Assembly: GCA_026413225.1 (NCBI GenBank)
Contig: CM048557.1
Location: 18,268,871 to 18,332,870, forward strand
Direction: 5' to 3'
DNA from: Otis tarda
Lineage: Eukaryota > Chordata > Aves > Otidiformes > Otididae
DNA: 64,000 bases
The notes under the pieces were generated by a model. The model searched no databases and was not told where the DNA came from. It saw only the letters and a list, made by a program, of their open reading frames with translations. A program made the translations under genes and the position numbers. Below, piece after piece: positions 11,821 through 24,186 of this stretch (its first letter is position 1; the number at the start of each line of letters is the position of its first letter).

Positions 11821-14800
11821 ATTGCCGTTCAAGCCTGCTTTTGCCGGGTTGTACTCCGGTGTGTCTAGTTGCTGCTGGAGTTACTGTGCCTAGTGGTGAC
11901 CATTCATGCTGGTCAGAAGAAGATGCTGCTAGCGACTGCAGCTGCTAGAGGCTTCTGCTGTACCTTGTCATTCTGAAGATGTCCAAGGGTTTCGCTTGGC
12001 CAGACTTGAGTTTAACTGTTTTCTCAGATCAATGGAATTCCATAATAAATCCATCAAGACATGTATCTGTCTGATCACAACTGCAGATACTTTGTTGTTT
12101 TACTACTGGAGAGGCTTGATTTTTGGTGTTAATTTATTTTTGCAGCTGAAGTTTTGTAGTTTTGTTAGAAATTAGTTCCCAGTGTGTACATTGCTAATAT
12201 GGGATGGCGTATTCATCCCTTCAGCTATCAACAGAGGCCACCTAGCTGGACTTGAAGTTAGTTTAACCCATTTCGATTGCAAAAGGATGCTAAATCCTCA
12301 GCATTGTTGTTGCCTTCATTTTGACACACTGAATTCCACATGCATCTGAATCTCATATTTGGAGTAGCTTAATTTTGGGAGTTATAGGGATGCTATCTTT
12401 CAGATGGTGGTTGCCACATAAGATGAAACTGAACTGGACACCTGATGCCACTGAATACTTTTGTTTCCAGTGCACAGGCTGTGGCTGTGCTCAAAGCATG
12501 GGAGTGAGGGCGTTTGATCAGTACTGGAAATAAACAGGAGGCAGCTCTGTGAGTTACACATCAACATTGCATTCAAATGACGCATTTGCTAATTTTTCCA
12601 CTACTGCTGAAAAAGCCCAACCCTAATGGTAGCTTTGGTTTTAAATGTTTGGGTTTTTTTTCCCCTGTAATTACACACTTTTGTTATATATATGTGTCTA
12701 TTTTAACTTGAGTGGACATCTATGCCTACCTTTAGCTTGTTTCTTTGAGAAAATTATTGTTATAGAATGATAAACTGTATAATAAACAGAGATTACTCAT
12801 AACTGGTACAGATTACCACTCAGAATACCAGAAATATGGAGCTCTTGAGAGCTGAGAACTATCTTTACACCATGTCCTTATTAATATCTTACACTTGCCC
12901 ATGCTTTTAATGGAGAAGATCTGCTTTTAAAGTTTCAAACGTGAAGTTACTATTTCAGTATACATTTTCGTGTTTCCCTTCTCCTGAAGCAGCTGATGTC
13001 CTCCTGAATCCTTAACAGGGTATTTGTCTGTGGTATTGAAGAAGCCTTATAGCTCTGGCTGTGTAAACACAATTCTGAATGTGTTTGGAATGCCCTAGCA
13101 GTGTGTCAGAGTTAGGTAAATAAACTAACTACATTAATTCCTACATCCCTTGAGTGCTTCCACTTTGTGGGTTTTACAGTAATGTTAATGTATTGTAATC
13201 CATTATTATCTGCAAAATTAAAATTTCTTTCTTTGCCTACGTCTGCCACTGTTAATTCACTAGCTCTAATAAATGCATTAAAAGAGGGAAGTAATAAGCA
13301 AAAGGAAGTCCCTTTGGGAATGTATGATTTCACTTTTACTCATGACTCTTTGTGCTGGGTTGGAAGAAAATAAACAGTGTAAGCATGCAAAGTTAGCACG
13401 CTGCTAAAGTGAGACTGCAAAGCAAAGTCATAAAACCCTTCTGTAGTTGTTGCACTTGCATTTATTATAGAAATGGGAAGAATGAGACGAAGTAAGTGCA
13501 GGGATGCACTGAAAGCAGGTCTCAGTCTTGCGTCAAAGGACTGGGGCTCATCTGTAAGCTGTGAGCAGTGTCATGCATTGGAATGGGAAGCTACCCAGTG
13601 GGGCACTCTGGGTCGGTCATTTTTATAATAAAAAATAACAAACCATCAGAAAGCTGAAATTCATCAAGGAAGGAAGGAATATCCCAGAGGGATCTGTATG
13701 TGGACACAGCATATCAGTAAGAAAAAGGTGGCTGAGTGAGCAGATGAAGCTTTATCAGACCCAATAGTTTTGATTTGAACACCATTGCCTTACTGCCACT
13801 TGGGAGCTGGCCAATACTAAGTGTGCATTTCTCCTAGTAATTTTAAGTGCCAGAGGGCATTAGGAGATGTCAGACAGATATTTAGTTTAGCCATTGTCTG
13901 ACTTCAAAGAAGTAGGTGAGCATGAGATGGTCCATGACATGTTCAATAACTGGGATAACTCAGAGATTCACAGAGATCGAGGCAGAGTAAAGGAAGAAAT
14001 CAGGATGGGAGCAAGATGGTGAAAAAGGAGGAAATAAAGTGGAGGGGGAGTGGATGTTTTGGGAAGCCTTTATATTTAAGAGATTTTTTGCAAGCCTAGG
14101 CTTAGGCAGAAATAGGAGAAGCTGAGCTGCCAGGAGCAGAAGAAACACCCAAGAAGAGCCCTAGCAATAAAAGCTCAGGGAAAGCCTGTTTCACAATGCC
14201 CTGCCCTTGCAGAGGTTCTCCTGGCTTCTCTGCTGAGGAAGCAGCCGCAGGAACGCTTGCGGGCAGAAGCTGCAGGGCCCATAAGCAGCAGCCCCGGGGA
14301 TAGGAGGTGGGCCTTTCCCTGTGAGTTGCATGTGACAAATGTCCCGTTGTTTCCATGAGATAATCTTCTGCCATTAGTCTAATCACTGCAATTAGTCATG
14401 TGATGTCCCCTGGGACGTGTTTGAAAAATTTCCTCCTCTTGCGTGCCTGATGGGTGCTGGATTTGGGAGTAAAGAACAGCAGTGCTGTTACTGTTATCCA
14501 CCACAGCAGGAGAGATCTGAGCCAAGGAGGCAGCTGCAGAGCACGACTTTCATCACTCACAATAAAAAGATATGCACAGGGGAGTGGGGGTGACAGTTGG
14601 GAAAGAAATAAGCTTCTTGTGCTGGATGGGATGTATATATTTATACAGGGGCAAGTTAGCCCCTCTTGGGTTATTCGTCTCGGGGGGTTTCTGCCTTTAG
14701 CATACATTCTAGAGGAAGAGTGTCGGTCTGCAGCTGCTAGGGTACTTACATATCCATGTAAAGTTCAGTGATGTGGTTTTTATGCAGACATAAAGCAATT

Positions 14801-16874
14801 GTAGTGAAATAAAGGAGGTTCTTTAATTTCATGAGGCTTAAAAATGGGTATGGCCCACAAGGCTGTACAAATCCCTCTTGGTTTTCTAATATGCAGCAGC
14901 ATTGGGCTTTGCAGAATAAATGGAACTAAACGTTTGTAGGAGCTGGTCTGATCCATTGCCTGGGTCAAAAGCTGAGAGCTAGGCCTTGTTCCCGTGAGTC
15001 AGTTGTAACTCCTTTCTTCTGTCTTAAAATGTTGATAGACAGAGGCATGGAACTTCATGGGTGTTTGTAAAGCTTTGTGTATTGCTGTAATGAAAGAGTG
15101 GCCTCTGTTAAGTATACAGGGTTATTCGTAGGCTCCTGTGGGGTACAGTCCCCTCTTTTTTTTTTTCTGTGTTGGACTTAAGGGCTGAATAGTAATTGTT
15201 GAAGCCTTGGAATATGTACAATGAATTGTGGAAGAAGAATGGAAGAACAGATAAACTTTCCATTAATGTAGATAAAAAACCAGATATGCGTTTAGTGAAC
15301 AGAAATGTGTATTTGCCAGACTTTCAAGGATATAAAAAAGGCTATTAAAGTAGAACAAAGCAACTTTAACTAACATGAAGTAGAGCTTCTCTGTAGGAAT
15401 AAGATAAATATCAGACAATAAGTAACTGCAAAGCTCCTCAGAAAAGCAACGCTGCAGAAATACACACACACACACTTTGCCACTCATGTCCTATGTTCAT
15501 TAAAAAGCATCAAATGCTGTGAATGTGCTGTCAGCAACATCTGTTTCCTGAGTTTGCATTAGAGCATGCTGATCTACACTTAGTTGTATTATTGTGTCAC
15601 TTCCAGAAATCTCAGATTTCTGCTCCTTTGAAGAATGTACCAGCCGTGCTTTTGGTTTCAGAGCGGTACTTACTCATTCTGTAGTTTCTCTGCCCCTCCC
15701 ACTGCCTTGTACATATGATGCAAAATGTTTCTTGCAAGTTCAACAGCTCCATTGGTTTGTGTGCAGACTGCAGATTTTAGTAGGCAGAGGAGGTGCTTCT
15801 AAAGAGGAGCTCTAATTTTTAAAAGGAGCTGCAAAAATGATGGCAAGATTGTCTGTATTTATTGTCTCCCAATGATTTTTTTTTTTAGTTTAGCCAGGAA
15901 AATAAAGAAATATATTCTTATCCTTTTAGTATGTTATAAAAATTTTATACCAATGTAATTCTAATGAAATCAGCAACAATGCAGTGCTGTAAAATAAGTA
16001 TAACATGATGGAAACAAGCATAGTGGTTCTACTTACTAACTCAGAGCTAAACTTTTAGTGTGAGCATTAAGTTTGGTATTTTTGGTCCATCAATGACAAT
16101 ATTTTGTATTTCAAACTTTTAACATTAGAGTAATTCTTTTAGAGACTTCTTTTCATATCCTTGGCACTGTAGAGATCTAATGCTAGTGTCTAACTGATGA
16201 ATTGGATGCTTCTACATTGTCATTACGTATATGCCGTCACTGCTGCTGTATCTGTAAGAGTAATTTTGGCAATAAGCATTAAGTGATATTGTCACTTTTC
16301 CAGATAGTCTCAGGAGAAGCCAAAGGATGATGTCATGTCTAAGCAGTGCTTTAATCCTAGATGTATCTTTTAATGTCCCAGGTTACGTGTGTTTCAGCAA
16401 TAGTATGAAGAATCATAGTCTATATTTTTTTTTGTTGAGTTGTCAATTTTTCAACTTCAACAGTATAAATAAATACGTTTCAAGAAAAACTATGTATTTT
16501 TTAAATTGATCTCTATATATCTGTGTACATATACAGACCATATAAATGTATGTTTGGTTTAGCTTTTATAATTTGGCTATTTTTTTCATGCCTACATCCT
16601 AGTCCTAGAATAAGTTTAGACAAGATTATGTCAGAATTATGTTTCTTGGATTGAGTGAGTTTTGTTGTGATTTGTTTGTTTGCTTGTTTGTTAGAACTCT
16701 TCTATACTAATAGCAGCCTTAACATAGTTGTACTTCTGTTGCCAGAAATACTCTTGCTGAAAGAATTGACTTTTAAAAAGATGCTACACACTAATATAAA
16801 TTATACCAACAAAAGGCAATGTCATTGCTATGGACTGTGCCTATGATAGAATTCGCTGCTTCAGTTGTGCCAAG
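11821..16874. other. Unrecognised DNA
   Basis: About 5 kb without a recognisable gene. A (CA)n stretch of 7 units lies at 15462-15475 and a T run at 15878-15887. The region around 14100-14300 is richer in G+C than its surroundings, but its ORFs (about 94-105 codons, both strands) match nothing I know. Confidence 0.55.
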
Positions 16875-16968
16875 ATAGAATCATAGAATCATAGAATCAC
16901 ATGGTTGGATGGGACCTATAAGATCATCTAGTCCAACCGTCTTCCCACTACCATTTCTGTCACAGCTA

Positions 16969-19905
16969 CTAAACCATATCTTGTAGCTTCTCATCAAGCC
17001 GCCTCTTGAACACTGCCAGGGACGGCGACTCCACCACCTCCCTGGGCAGGCCATTCCAGTGCCTGACCACTCTTTGAGAGAAAAAGTTTTTCCTCACGTC
17101 CAATCTAAACCTCCTTTGGTACAACTTGTGGCCATTTCCTCGGGTCCTGCTTGTTGCCTGGGAGAAGAGGCCAAACCCCTGCTCATCACAACCTGCCTTC
17201 AGGAAGCTATAGAGTGCAATGAGGTCTCCCCTGAGCCTCCTCTTCTCCAGACTGAACAATCCCAACTCTCTCAGCCGCTCCTCATAAGACTTGTGCTCCA
17301 GACCCCTCACCAGCTTTGTTGCCCTTCTCTGGACACGTTCCAGGGCTTCAATGTCTTTCTTGTAGTGAGGGGCCCAAAACTGAACACAGTACTCGAGGTG
17401 TGGCCTCACCAGTGCCGAATACAGGGGGATGATTACCTCCCTGCTCCTGCTGGCCACGCTATTTCTAATGCAGGCCAGGATGCCATTGGCCCTCTTGGCC
17501 ACCTGGGCACACTGTCGGCTCATGTTCAGCTGAGCATCAACCAACACCCCCAGGTCCCTTTCCTCTTCACAATCCTCCAGCCACTCAGCTCCGAGCCTAT
17601 AGCGCTGCATGGGGTTGTTGTGGCCAAAGTGCAGGACCCGACACTTGGCCTTGTTGAACCTCATCCCATTCAGCTCAGCCCAGCGGTCCAGCCTATCCAG
17701 ATCCCTCTGAAGGGCCTCCCTACCCTCAGGCAGATCAACACCGCCACCCAACTTGGTGTCATCTGCAAACTTACTGAGGGTACACTCAATCCCCTCGTCT
17801 AGGTCATCAATAAAGATATTGAACAAGATGGGCCCAAGTACCGACCCCTGGGGGACACCACTTGTAACAGGCTGCCAGCTGGACTTGACTCCATTAACTA
17901 CTACCCGCTGGGCATGGCTCCCTAGCCAGTTCTTTATCCAAAGAAGGGTATACCTACCCAGTCCACAGGCAGCCAGTTTCCCTAGGAGAATACTGTGAGA
18001 GACCGTGTCAAAGGCTTTGCTGAAGTCCAGGTAGGCCACATCAACAGCCTTTCCCTCATCCACCAGTCTGGTCACCCAGTCGTAAAAGGAAATGAGGTTG
18101 GTCAAGCACGACCTGCCTTTCGTGAACCCGTGCTGGCTGGGCCTGATCCCCTGGATGCCACTCATATGCCGAGTGATCTCACCCAAGATGATTTGCTCCA
18201 TAACTTTCCCAGGTACTGAGGTCAGGCTGACAGGCCTGTAGTTCCCCGGATCCTCCTTACGGCCCTTCTTGTAGATGGGAGTCACATCGGCAAGCCTCCA
18301 GTCCTCCGGGACCTCCCCAGATAACCAGGAGCGCTGGTAGATGGCCGAGAGCGGCTCGGCAATCACCCCCACCAACTCCCTCAGCACCCTAGGATGGAGC
18401 CCGTCCGGTCCCATGGACTTGTGGCAGTCCAGATGGAGAAGGAGCTCTCTAACTGTCTCCACCTGTACCACAGGGGGTGTAATCGGCCTGGCATCCCAGA
18501 CTTCCAGATTAGGGCATAAAGTGCCCTGAGGATAACTGATCTGCCTATTAAAGGCAGAAGTAAAGAAGGCGTTGAGGACCTCAGCCTTCTCCTTATCCTC
18601 AGTGATCACATTCCCCGCTGCATCAAGTAAAGGGTGTAAATTCTCCTTATTTCTTCTCTTACCACTGATATATTTGTAAAAGGATTTCTTGTTCTCTTTT
18701 ACTGCAGTGGCCAATCTGAGTTCATGCTGAGCTTTTGCCTTCCTAACTTCCTCCCTGCATACCTTAGAAACTTCTTTGTAATCTCCCCAAGTAGCCTGTC
18801 CCTTCTTCCAGAGGACATAGACTCTCTTTTTCTTCCAGAGCCTCAACAATAGTTCCCGGTTCATCCACACCGGTCTTCTTCCCCTACGGCTCGCCTTACG
18901 GCATTCAGGAACAGCCTGTTCTTGTGCCTTTAAGATCTCCATCTTGAGGAGCGTCCAGGCTTCCTGGACCCCTTTACCCTTAAGGAGCGACTCCCAAGGG
19001 ACCCTCGCAACAAGCGTCCTGAACAAGTCAAAGTCCGCCCTCTTGAAGTTCAGGATAGCCGTTCTGCTAGTGATCCTTCTGACATCTCCAAGAATAGAGA
19101 ATTCTACAATTTCATGGTCGCTCTGCCCAAGACAGTGCCCAACCTTCACGTCTCCCACCAGACCTTCTCTATTAGTAAAGAGCAGGTCAATCAGGGCACC
19201 ACCCCCGGTAGGCTCTCGTACCAGCTGCATAAGGAAACTATCTTCCACACCCTCTAGGAACCTTTTGGACTGTTTCCTGTGCGCTGTATGATATTCCCAG
19301 CATATATCAGGGAAGTTGAAGTCTCCCACAAGAACGAGTGCTGGCGATTGCGCGACTCGCTCAAGCTGCTCATAGAACGCCTTGTCCTTCTCTTCATCCT
19401 GATTAGGTGGTCTATAACAGACCCCCACCACGATGTCACCCCTACAGGCCTTTCCTCTTATCCTTATCCATAGACACTCAACTGTATCATTCCCAACCCC
19501 AAGCTCTTCAACATCAAAATAGTCTTTAATATAAAGGGCCACACCACCACCCTTCCTTCCTCGTCTATCCCTTCTGAAGAGCTTGTAGCCTTCCATCGTA
19601 GCACTCCAGTCGTGGGAGTGGTCCCACCACGTTTCAGTAATGGCAACCAGGTCATAATTATCCTGCCGCACAATCGCTTCCAGCTCCTCCTGCTTGTTAC
19701 TCATGCTGCGTGCATTGGTGTACATGCACTTCAGCCGAGACAGCTGCCTCAGCCCCAGATCGAGCACCGTTCCCCTGGGCTCTTCCCTTGAGGGCCTTGT
19801 TTTGTCCCCTTCCCCCTTCGTAGCTAGTTTAAAGATCTGTCGATAAGCCCCGCCAGCTCCTGTGCTAGGATTCGTTGTCCCCTGTAAGAAAGGTGGGTTC
19901 CACAA
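16969..19905 (-). CDS. CR1 ORF2: endonuclease and reverse transcriptase
   Basis: A 978-residue open frame encoding the replication protein of CR1, which nicks target DNA and copies the element RNA from the nick (target-primed reverse transcription). The N-terminal AP-type endonuclease shows N64 (YTNARS), E91 (ITETWW), VGDFNFPD around D195 and N197, and the C-terminal QSDHE box with D263 and H264. The reverse transcriptase shows motif [10 protein letters not shown] (D627), motif [13 protein letters not shown] (681-692) and motif C FADD (713-716). All catalytic residues I can check are present. The first 60 residues precede the known domain and overlap the end of ORF1 by 82 bp in another frame, so translation may instead begin at M61 (codon near 19725). 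The length fits CR1 ORF2, which is about 900-1000 residues. Expression cannot be judged from sequence. Confidence 0.95.
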   Translation of the reverse strand: MWNPPFLQGTTNPSTGAGGAYRQIFKLATKGEGDKTRPSREEPRGTVLDLGLRQLSRLKCMYTNARSMSNKQEELEAIVRQDNYDLVAITETWWDHSHDWSATMEGYKLFRRDRRGRKGGGVALYIKDYFDVEELGVGNDTVECLWIRIRGKACRGDIVVGVCYRPPNQDEEKDKAFYEQLERVAQSPALVLVGDFNFPDICWEYHTAHRKQSKRFLEGVEDSFLMQLVREPTGGGALIDLLFTNREGLVGDVKVGHCLGQSDHEIVEFSILGDVRRITSRTAILNFKRADFDLFRTLVARVPWESLLKGKGVQEAWTLLKMEILKAQEQAVPECRKASRRGRRPVWMNRELLLRLWKKKRVYVLWKKGQATWGDYKEVSKVCREEVRKAKAQHELRLATAVKENKKSFYKYISGKRRNKENLHPLLDAAGNVITEDKEKAEVLNAFFTSAFNRQISYPQGTLCPNLEVWDARPITPPVVQVETVRELLLHLDCHKSMGPDGLHPRVLRELVGVIAEPLSAIYQRSWLSGEVPEDWRLADVTPIYKKGRKEDPGNYRPVSLTSVPGKVMEQIILGEITRHMSGIQGIRPSQHGFTKGRSCLTNLISFYDWVTRLVDEGKAVDVAYLDFSKAFDTVSHSILLGKLAACGLGRYTLLWIKNWLGSHAQRVVVNGVKSSWQPVTSGVPQGSVLGPILFNIFIDDLDEGIECTLSKFADDTKLGGGVDLPEGREALQRDLDRLDRWAELNGMRFNKAKCRVLHFGHNNPMQRYRLGAEWLEDCEEERDLGVLVDAQLNMSRQCAQVAKRANGILACIRNSVASRSREVIIPLYSALVRPHLEYCVQFWAPHYKKDIEALERVQRRATKLVRGLEHKSYEERLRELGLFSLEKRRLRGDLIALYSFLKAGCDEQGFGLFSQATSRTRGNGHKLYQRRFRLDVRKNFFSQRVVRHWNGLPREVVESPSLAVFKRRLDEKLQDMV

Positions 19906-20432
19906 ACAGAAGACAGGCCAGGGGCCGAGTAAACTGCCCCATGATCAAAGAACCCAAAGTTTCTCTCTCGACACCAGCCTCTAAGCCAATTATTCATTAA
20001 TGGAACTTTCCAAGCCCACTCCGTGCCGCTCGCTGACCCTGAAGGTATAGAACAGAAGATCACTTGAGCTCCTGCTCCTTGAACCAAACACCCTAAACCC
20101 CTGAAATCTCTTTTCATAGTTCGTAGGCTTCTCTGTGCAATTTCATCACTGCCCACTTGAACTATGAGGAGTGGAAAATAATCAGCGGGCCTAACCAGCT
20201 GTGGGAGTTTCCAGGTTATGTCTCTGACCCAGGCCCCAGGAAGGCAGCACACCTCCCTACGGGTAGGGTCAGGCCAGCATATTGGGCCCTCTGTCCCTCT
20301 CAGAAGGGAGTCACCTACAACTATCACCCTTCTTTCTTTTTTGGAGGAGGCAGTCTTCAAGTGTGGATCCGACTGCCTCACCTTATGCAAGCTAGGAGGC
20401 GGCGTTGTACAAGGAGGAGATGGGTTGTACTT
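19824..20432 (-). CDS. CR1 ORF1 C-terminal esterase domain, 5'-truncated
   Basis: The open frame on the minus strand up to about 20450 carries the SGNH/GDSL-esterase-like domain found at the end of CR1 ORF1. The nucleophile block reads [14 protein letters not shown]; a later block reads [15 protein letters not shown]; the C-terminal block reads [23 protein letters not shown]1 normally binds RNA, and the esterase is thought to assist transposition at membranes or lipids; that role is inferred from the family. The N-terminal zinc-finger and coiled-coil part is missing because the insertion is 5'-truncated. The first few residues of the longest frame (to about 20432) look like flanking DNA rather than CR1. 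The last block usually has Asp three residues before His (DGxH); here that position is Cys, so the esterase is probably inactive in this copy. Confidence 0.85.
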   Translation of the reverse strand, partial: KYNPSPPCTTPPPSLHKVRQSDPHLKTASSKKERRVIVVGDSLLRGTEGPICWPDPTRREVCCLPGAWVRDITWKLPQLVRPADYFPLLIVQVGSDEIAQRSLRTMKRDFRGLGCLVQGAGAQVIFCSIPSGSASGTEWAWKVPLMNNWLRGWCRERNFGFFDHGAVYSAPGLSSVCGTHLSYRGQRILAQELAGLIDRSLN

Positions 20433-20440
20433 GCATAATG

Positions 20441-23400
20441 ATACCAGCAAACCATTTCTGAATTAGACCTTGCCTGAGGCACATGCTTAACTTCACATGC
20501 TGCAAATAATTTCACTGATTTCAGAAATTATTTGTAAGACAAAATCTTGGCCCCCACATTCCTCAGACTTCAGTGGAGCAAGAAGCCACCCACGGACTAT
20601 AAAGCATTTTCAAACTCTGGACTAGAGCTTGATAGATTCCCTGGGGCTACAACAGAGGTAGAAATTGATCTTTTGATATTGAAGAAGAGGTGAGAGAGAC
20701 TTGCGGGTAAACTGCGGAAAACTTAGCAATGATACATAACTTATTATTGATGTGAAAGAGAGAAGGGAATGAGTAAAGGCTTGCATCGAAAGTAATAACA
20801 TTCCCAAAGGGATGGTCTAGGGAAGCAGCCTTTAAAGCAGCATTTTGGATAAATAGCTGTGGAACAAGATTGCATTTGTCAAGAGAGTTTTATCTCTGCA
20901 GATGAGAGGATGCTACGGATGGCCTATTAGCGACACTATGTGGAAACCATCTGCCAGGCTGAGGTATAGATTAAATACAAGATACAAGAATCAAAAGTGA
21001 GCTCCAAGATGAAGATAATATTCAAGTTGTAGGCTGGTGCAACAGGAAGATGCTGTTATTGCTTACAAGTCACGAGGAAAGAAGATAACGGGCAGGAGAG
21101 TCTTGGGAAGAAAATTAAGATATCTGCTTTAGCTGTGATGAATTCGTGTTAATTGCTAAACATGCATATAAAAATATAAGAAAACAAACTGAGATTCCCA
21201 TTTGAACAGAAGATGCGTCATTCTTTAAGTCATCAGGATAGCTGAATTTGTGTTTACAAATGAGATGAAATGTGGAAGGGAAAGAGAAGGAACAAACAGG
21301 ACAGAGGCCAATGGAACTACATAAGAAAACTGAAAAGACGTGGAGCATGAGGATAGTTAAGCAGAGGGCACACTGAGGGAGCACCCAGAGAAGTAGGAGA
21401 AGGATTCAGGGAATGGTATCTCCAAAGCCGTGAAAAGAAACACCACAACAGCAGGAGCATGGCCAAAGCTACTGAAGGGCCTAAGAAGTTGTAAAGGTAT
21501 TGTTAGACGTTCTTCTCGTTAACTGTAAGAGCATAAACAAGATGTTTCTAGGCTGTATTTGTTTGAAAAGAATGCTACATAATTATTATAGTGATCTCAG
21601 AGTGGCTTATGTGTTTTGGCATGGATTTCTCAAGACAGGAGGGAGTAAAGTATATTTAAAGACTTTTGTATTATGAATGGAAGAGCTAGAAGGAGAGAAG
21701 GTTGGTTTCAGGGAGATCTGAGAACAAGAAAAGAATCACCCTCATAAACAGAGTTGGTTAGAGGAGAAGACCCTTCTCATGGAACCATCAATGAATGATC
21801 CCTGGAACAAGAAAATTAATGTCTTGAACTGTAAATGAGATAGTCACATTGGACTAGTCATGTAACCCTATGGTCTACAACATACATTTAACAAGAAGCT
21901 GGCCCTATAAGTTTGACTACTTTTTATGATCTGTTTGAGGGAATGTATGTCTAACTCTGGATGCGTTTAAAATATGTTTATTCCGGCATTTGGAAGGCAT
22001 GATGGACATGTATGGGAGATCTAACTATGTTGTCATCCTGAGGGCTAAAGCAGTGTGAGAGCAATGTCTCCCTCATGTCGTGCATCAAATATTGCATGGG
22101 ACAGGCTGAGCTGCTGCAAATGTTACATGAAGCTCTTAACCATCTAGGAATTATTCCATGCCTTTCTGGTATCTTAGGCATGCATTCATGCCTTAGCTGA
22201 GAATGCTTGTCCTGTGCCTCGGGAGACATATGCTCCTGGTTCTTCTCAGCCAGTTTTGTGCTCCCTTGCGCAGTATCACTGGTACGAGTTAGATTACTTA
22301 TTTTGCTGCTGTTGTCCTTTTTAAAGTCTGTTTTGCAGTGATTTAACCAAAATTTTCATCACCTCTTAATACAGTCAACTTGCTGTGTTCAGATGGGCCA
22401 GCTGAGGCATTGCGTTAATGCTGATACAGATGGGGAGTTGTTGAATGATAAGATAAGGTGACTGTTTTCAGCTAATTAGTACCTTTGCTTCTGTTCAATT
22501 TTATTTTCTAAAGTGAATGCAGTAATGGACTGTCCCTGAAGTTGTTGGAAGACTAGTAGATAGCAAGTGTTTCCTGTCCATAAACACCACGGTGAAAATG
22601 CAGTGACTGTTCTGCTCTTGCTGAGCATGCTCAGCGCCTGTTAGCTTTCATGGGACTTACATACGTGCTCCGAGTGCAGTGTACCCCATAGCCTCTGGGT
22701 AATAGAAACCCTTATCTTGCATTTCCATATTGCTGCATGGAACAAAAGCCATTGTCGAAACAAATCCACCCCACCCCTCCGTGGGTATTTTGTCCTGCTT
22801 CTCCCTTCATGAGAGCTAATTCGCAATGAGACAACCCAAGACTGACAAAAGAGAGCTTTGTTATTTTCTGCTCGCTTGAAGAGAGACAAGGGGGGACTTC
22901 TTGACACACTGCTGTCACTGTCCTGACCTTTTCTAAGCTTTATCTTCTCCAGCTGCAGAGTTTGTGAGGTGAAAATCACCTCTCCTGAAAATGCCATATA
23001 GTTTTCATAGGATGAAATCACTGTTTCCAGGTTAGAATGTGGCTCCTGATTTAAAAAATGTCTCTGTATCCAGGTGGCTTCAGATACTTCTGAATTCTAA
23101 AAGCTGTGATAAATGCCAGTACTGGCAAAGAAGCCAACCTGAGCACTTACCTGCCCTACACTGCTGTTTGCTGCCCTGCCAGTAATTCTGTACTTTGTGA
23201 GTGAGGCTGCGGAAGTTGCCAATGTCCATATAAATTCTTGGAGGGAGTTGCTCTGGAGAAAGTATCTTTTGCTTTATATAGGGAAATCAATCCTCCAGTA
23301 ATTATGCATTTGATGTGGTTGTGACTCCTCATCTTTATTCTATATGGTGACAATCTCTTGAGACTGAAATGTACCACTTGTTCACCATTTAATGTCAAGA

Positions 23401-24081
23401 TGCACATGACGCTGCTGGTTTTCAGAATGAGGGGACAGGTGAGGGGCAAAGGAAGTGTTTTCTTTGTAGGTGTCCCTATGGGAAAGAGCCATTATGAATG
23501 TCTTAGATCTTCTCTGGAACTTTCCACAGGCATCTTGGTTACACAGTACTTCTCAAAGCATTTCTAGGTCAAATCAATCTTTTTTGTACCAGCTTTGACC
23601 TCACTCTTATTTATATATATGACCAACTGTTCTCAAGATAAGTGATATGAAAGAGGTAAGGAAAGGAGAGAAAGAGCAAAGGGAGGGAGCAACTACTTTT
23701 CTGTCTCTTCCACCACTGAGAAGGAAGGAGAGAAAAAAGGGAGAGGAGGAGGACATGGCTGTAGTTACTTATCCATCCTGTTACTACATCGTGCAGCAAA
23801 TAACTTGAAGAACTGTTTGTACTTCCCTCATGAACTAAGCTGCTACTGGAGGAGATGATAGCTGACAGGAATAGTCAGTCATGACTGCAGCTAGTAATAT
23901 TTCTCTCATTCCCTTTGCAAGGAGTGGAATGGTCCATGGTTGTGCAGAGTCCTGCAGATGCTTTCGGAGGCAGGAGAGACAAGTCATAACTACCCTTGCC
24001 AGCCATTACTTTCTTGCAGGTGTGAGACTATCTTGATGCTTTTCAAATGTCCCTGTTATCATACTCTAATCAGACATGTAC
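20441..24081. other. Unrecognised DNA
   Basis: About 3.6 kb with no recognisable gene or repeat family. It contains a perfect 16-bp palindrome at 22620-22635 and a purine-rich patch at about 23640-23760. ORFs of up to 126 codons (22641-23021, minus) match nothing I know. Confidence 0.55.
22620..22635. repeat. 16-bp perfect palindrome with MARE-like half sites
   Basis: GCTGAGCATGCTCAGC reads the same on both strands. With the preceding T it contains TGCTGA and TCAGC, the half sites of Maf recognition elements, but separated by six bases (GCATGC) rather than one or two. It is directly visible; binding is untested. Confidence 0.7.
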
Positions 24082-24082
24082 A

Positions 24083-24114
24083 TCATAGAATCATAGAATC
24101 ATAGAATCATAGAA
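24083..24114 (-). repeat. CR1 8-bp terminal repeat, four copies
   Basis: TCATAGAA occurs four times in tandem on the plus strand (ATTCTATG-type on the CR1 sense strand). CR1 elements end in such short repeats instead of a poly(A) tail, so this marks the true 3' end of the insertion. Confidence 0.95.
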
Positions 24115-24186
24115 TGGTTAGAGTTGGAAGGGACCTTCAAAGGTCATCTAGTCCAACCCCCCTGCAAGAAGCAGGGACATCCCTGA

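Larger units (their letters stand above)
16875..20440 (-). mobile_element. Near-complete CR1 LINE with intact ORF2
   Basis: The longest and best preserved CR1 here, on the minus strand. The 3' end (low coordinate) carries three copies of the ATAGAATC-type terminal repeat (16875-16899), then a 3' UTR of about 70 bases, then ORF2. Upstream lies the C-terminal part of ORF1. Full-length CR1 is about 4.5 kb, so this copy of about 3.55 kb is 5'-truncated inside ORF1. The open, uninterrupted 978-codon ORF2 means it inserted relatively recently compared with its neighbours. It belongs to the lineage of 5760-7488 and 27639-29123, judged by shared motifs such as [18 protein letters not shown]. The 5' boundary is set where ORF1 similarity fades, about 20430-20440. 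Confidence 0.95.

Noticed and set aside
15462-15475. CA repeat as a CRISPR-like or structured array
   Set aside because: Only seven dinucleotide units; an ordinary microsatellite.
17059-17802. Plus-strand open frame of 247 codons
   Set aside because: It is antisense to the intact CR1 ORF2 and has no domain of its own; it is open because of the codon bias of the opposite strand.
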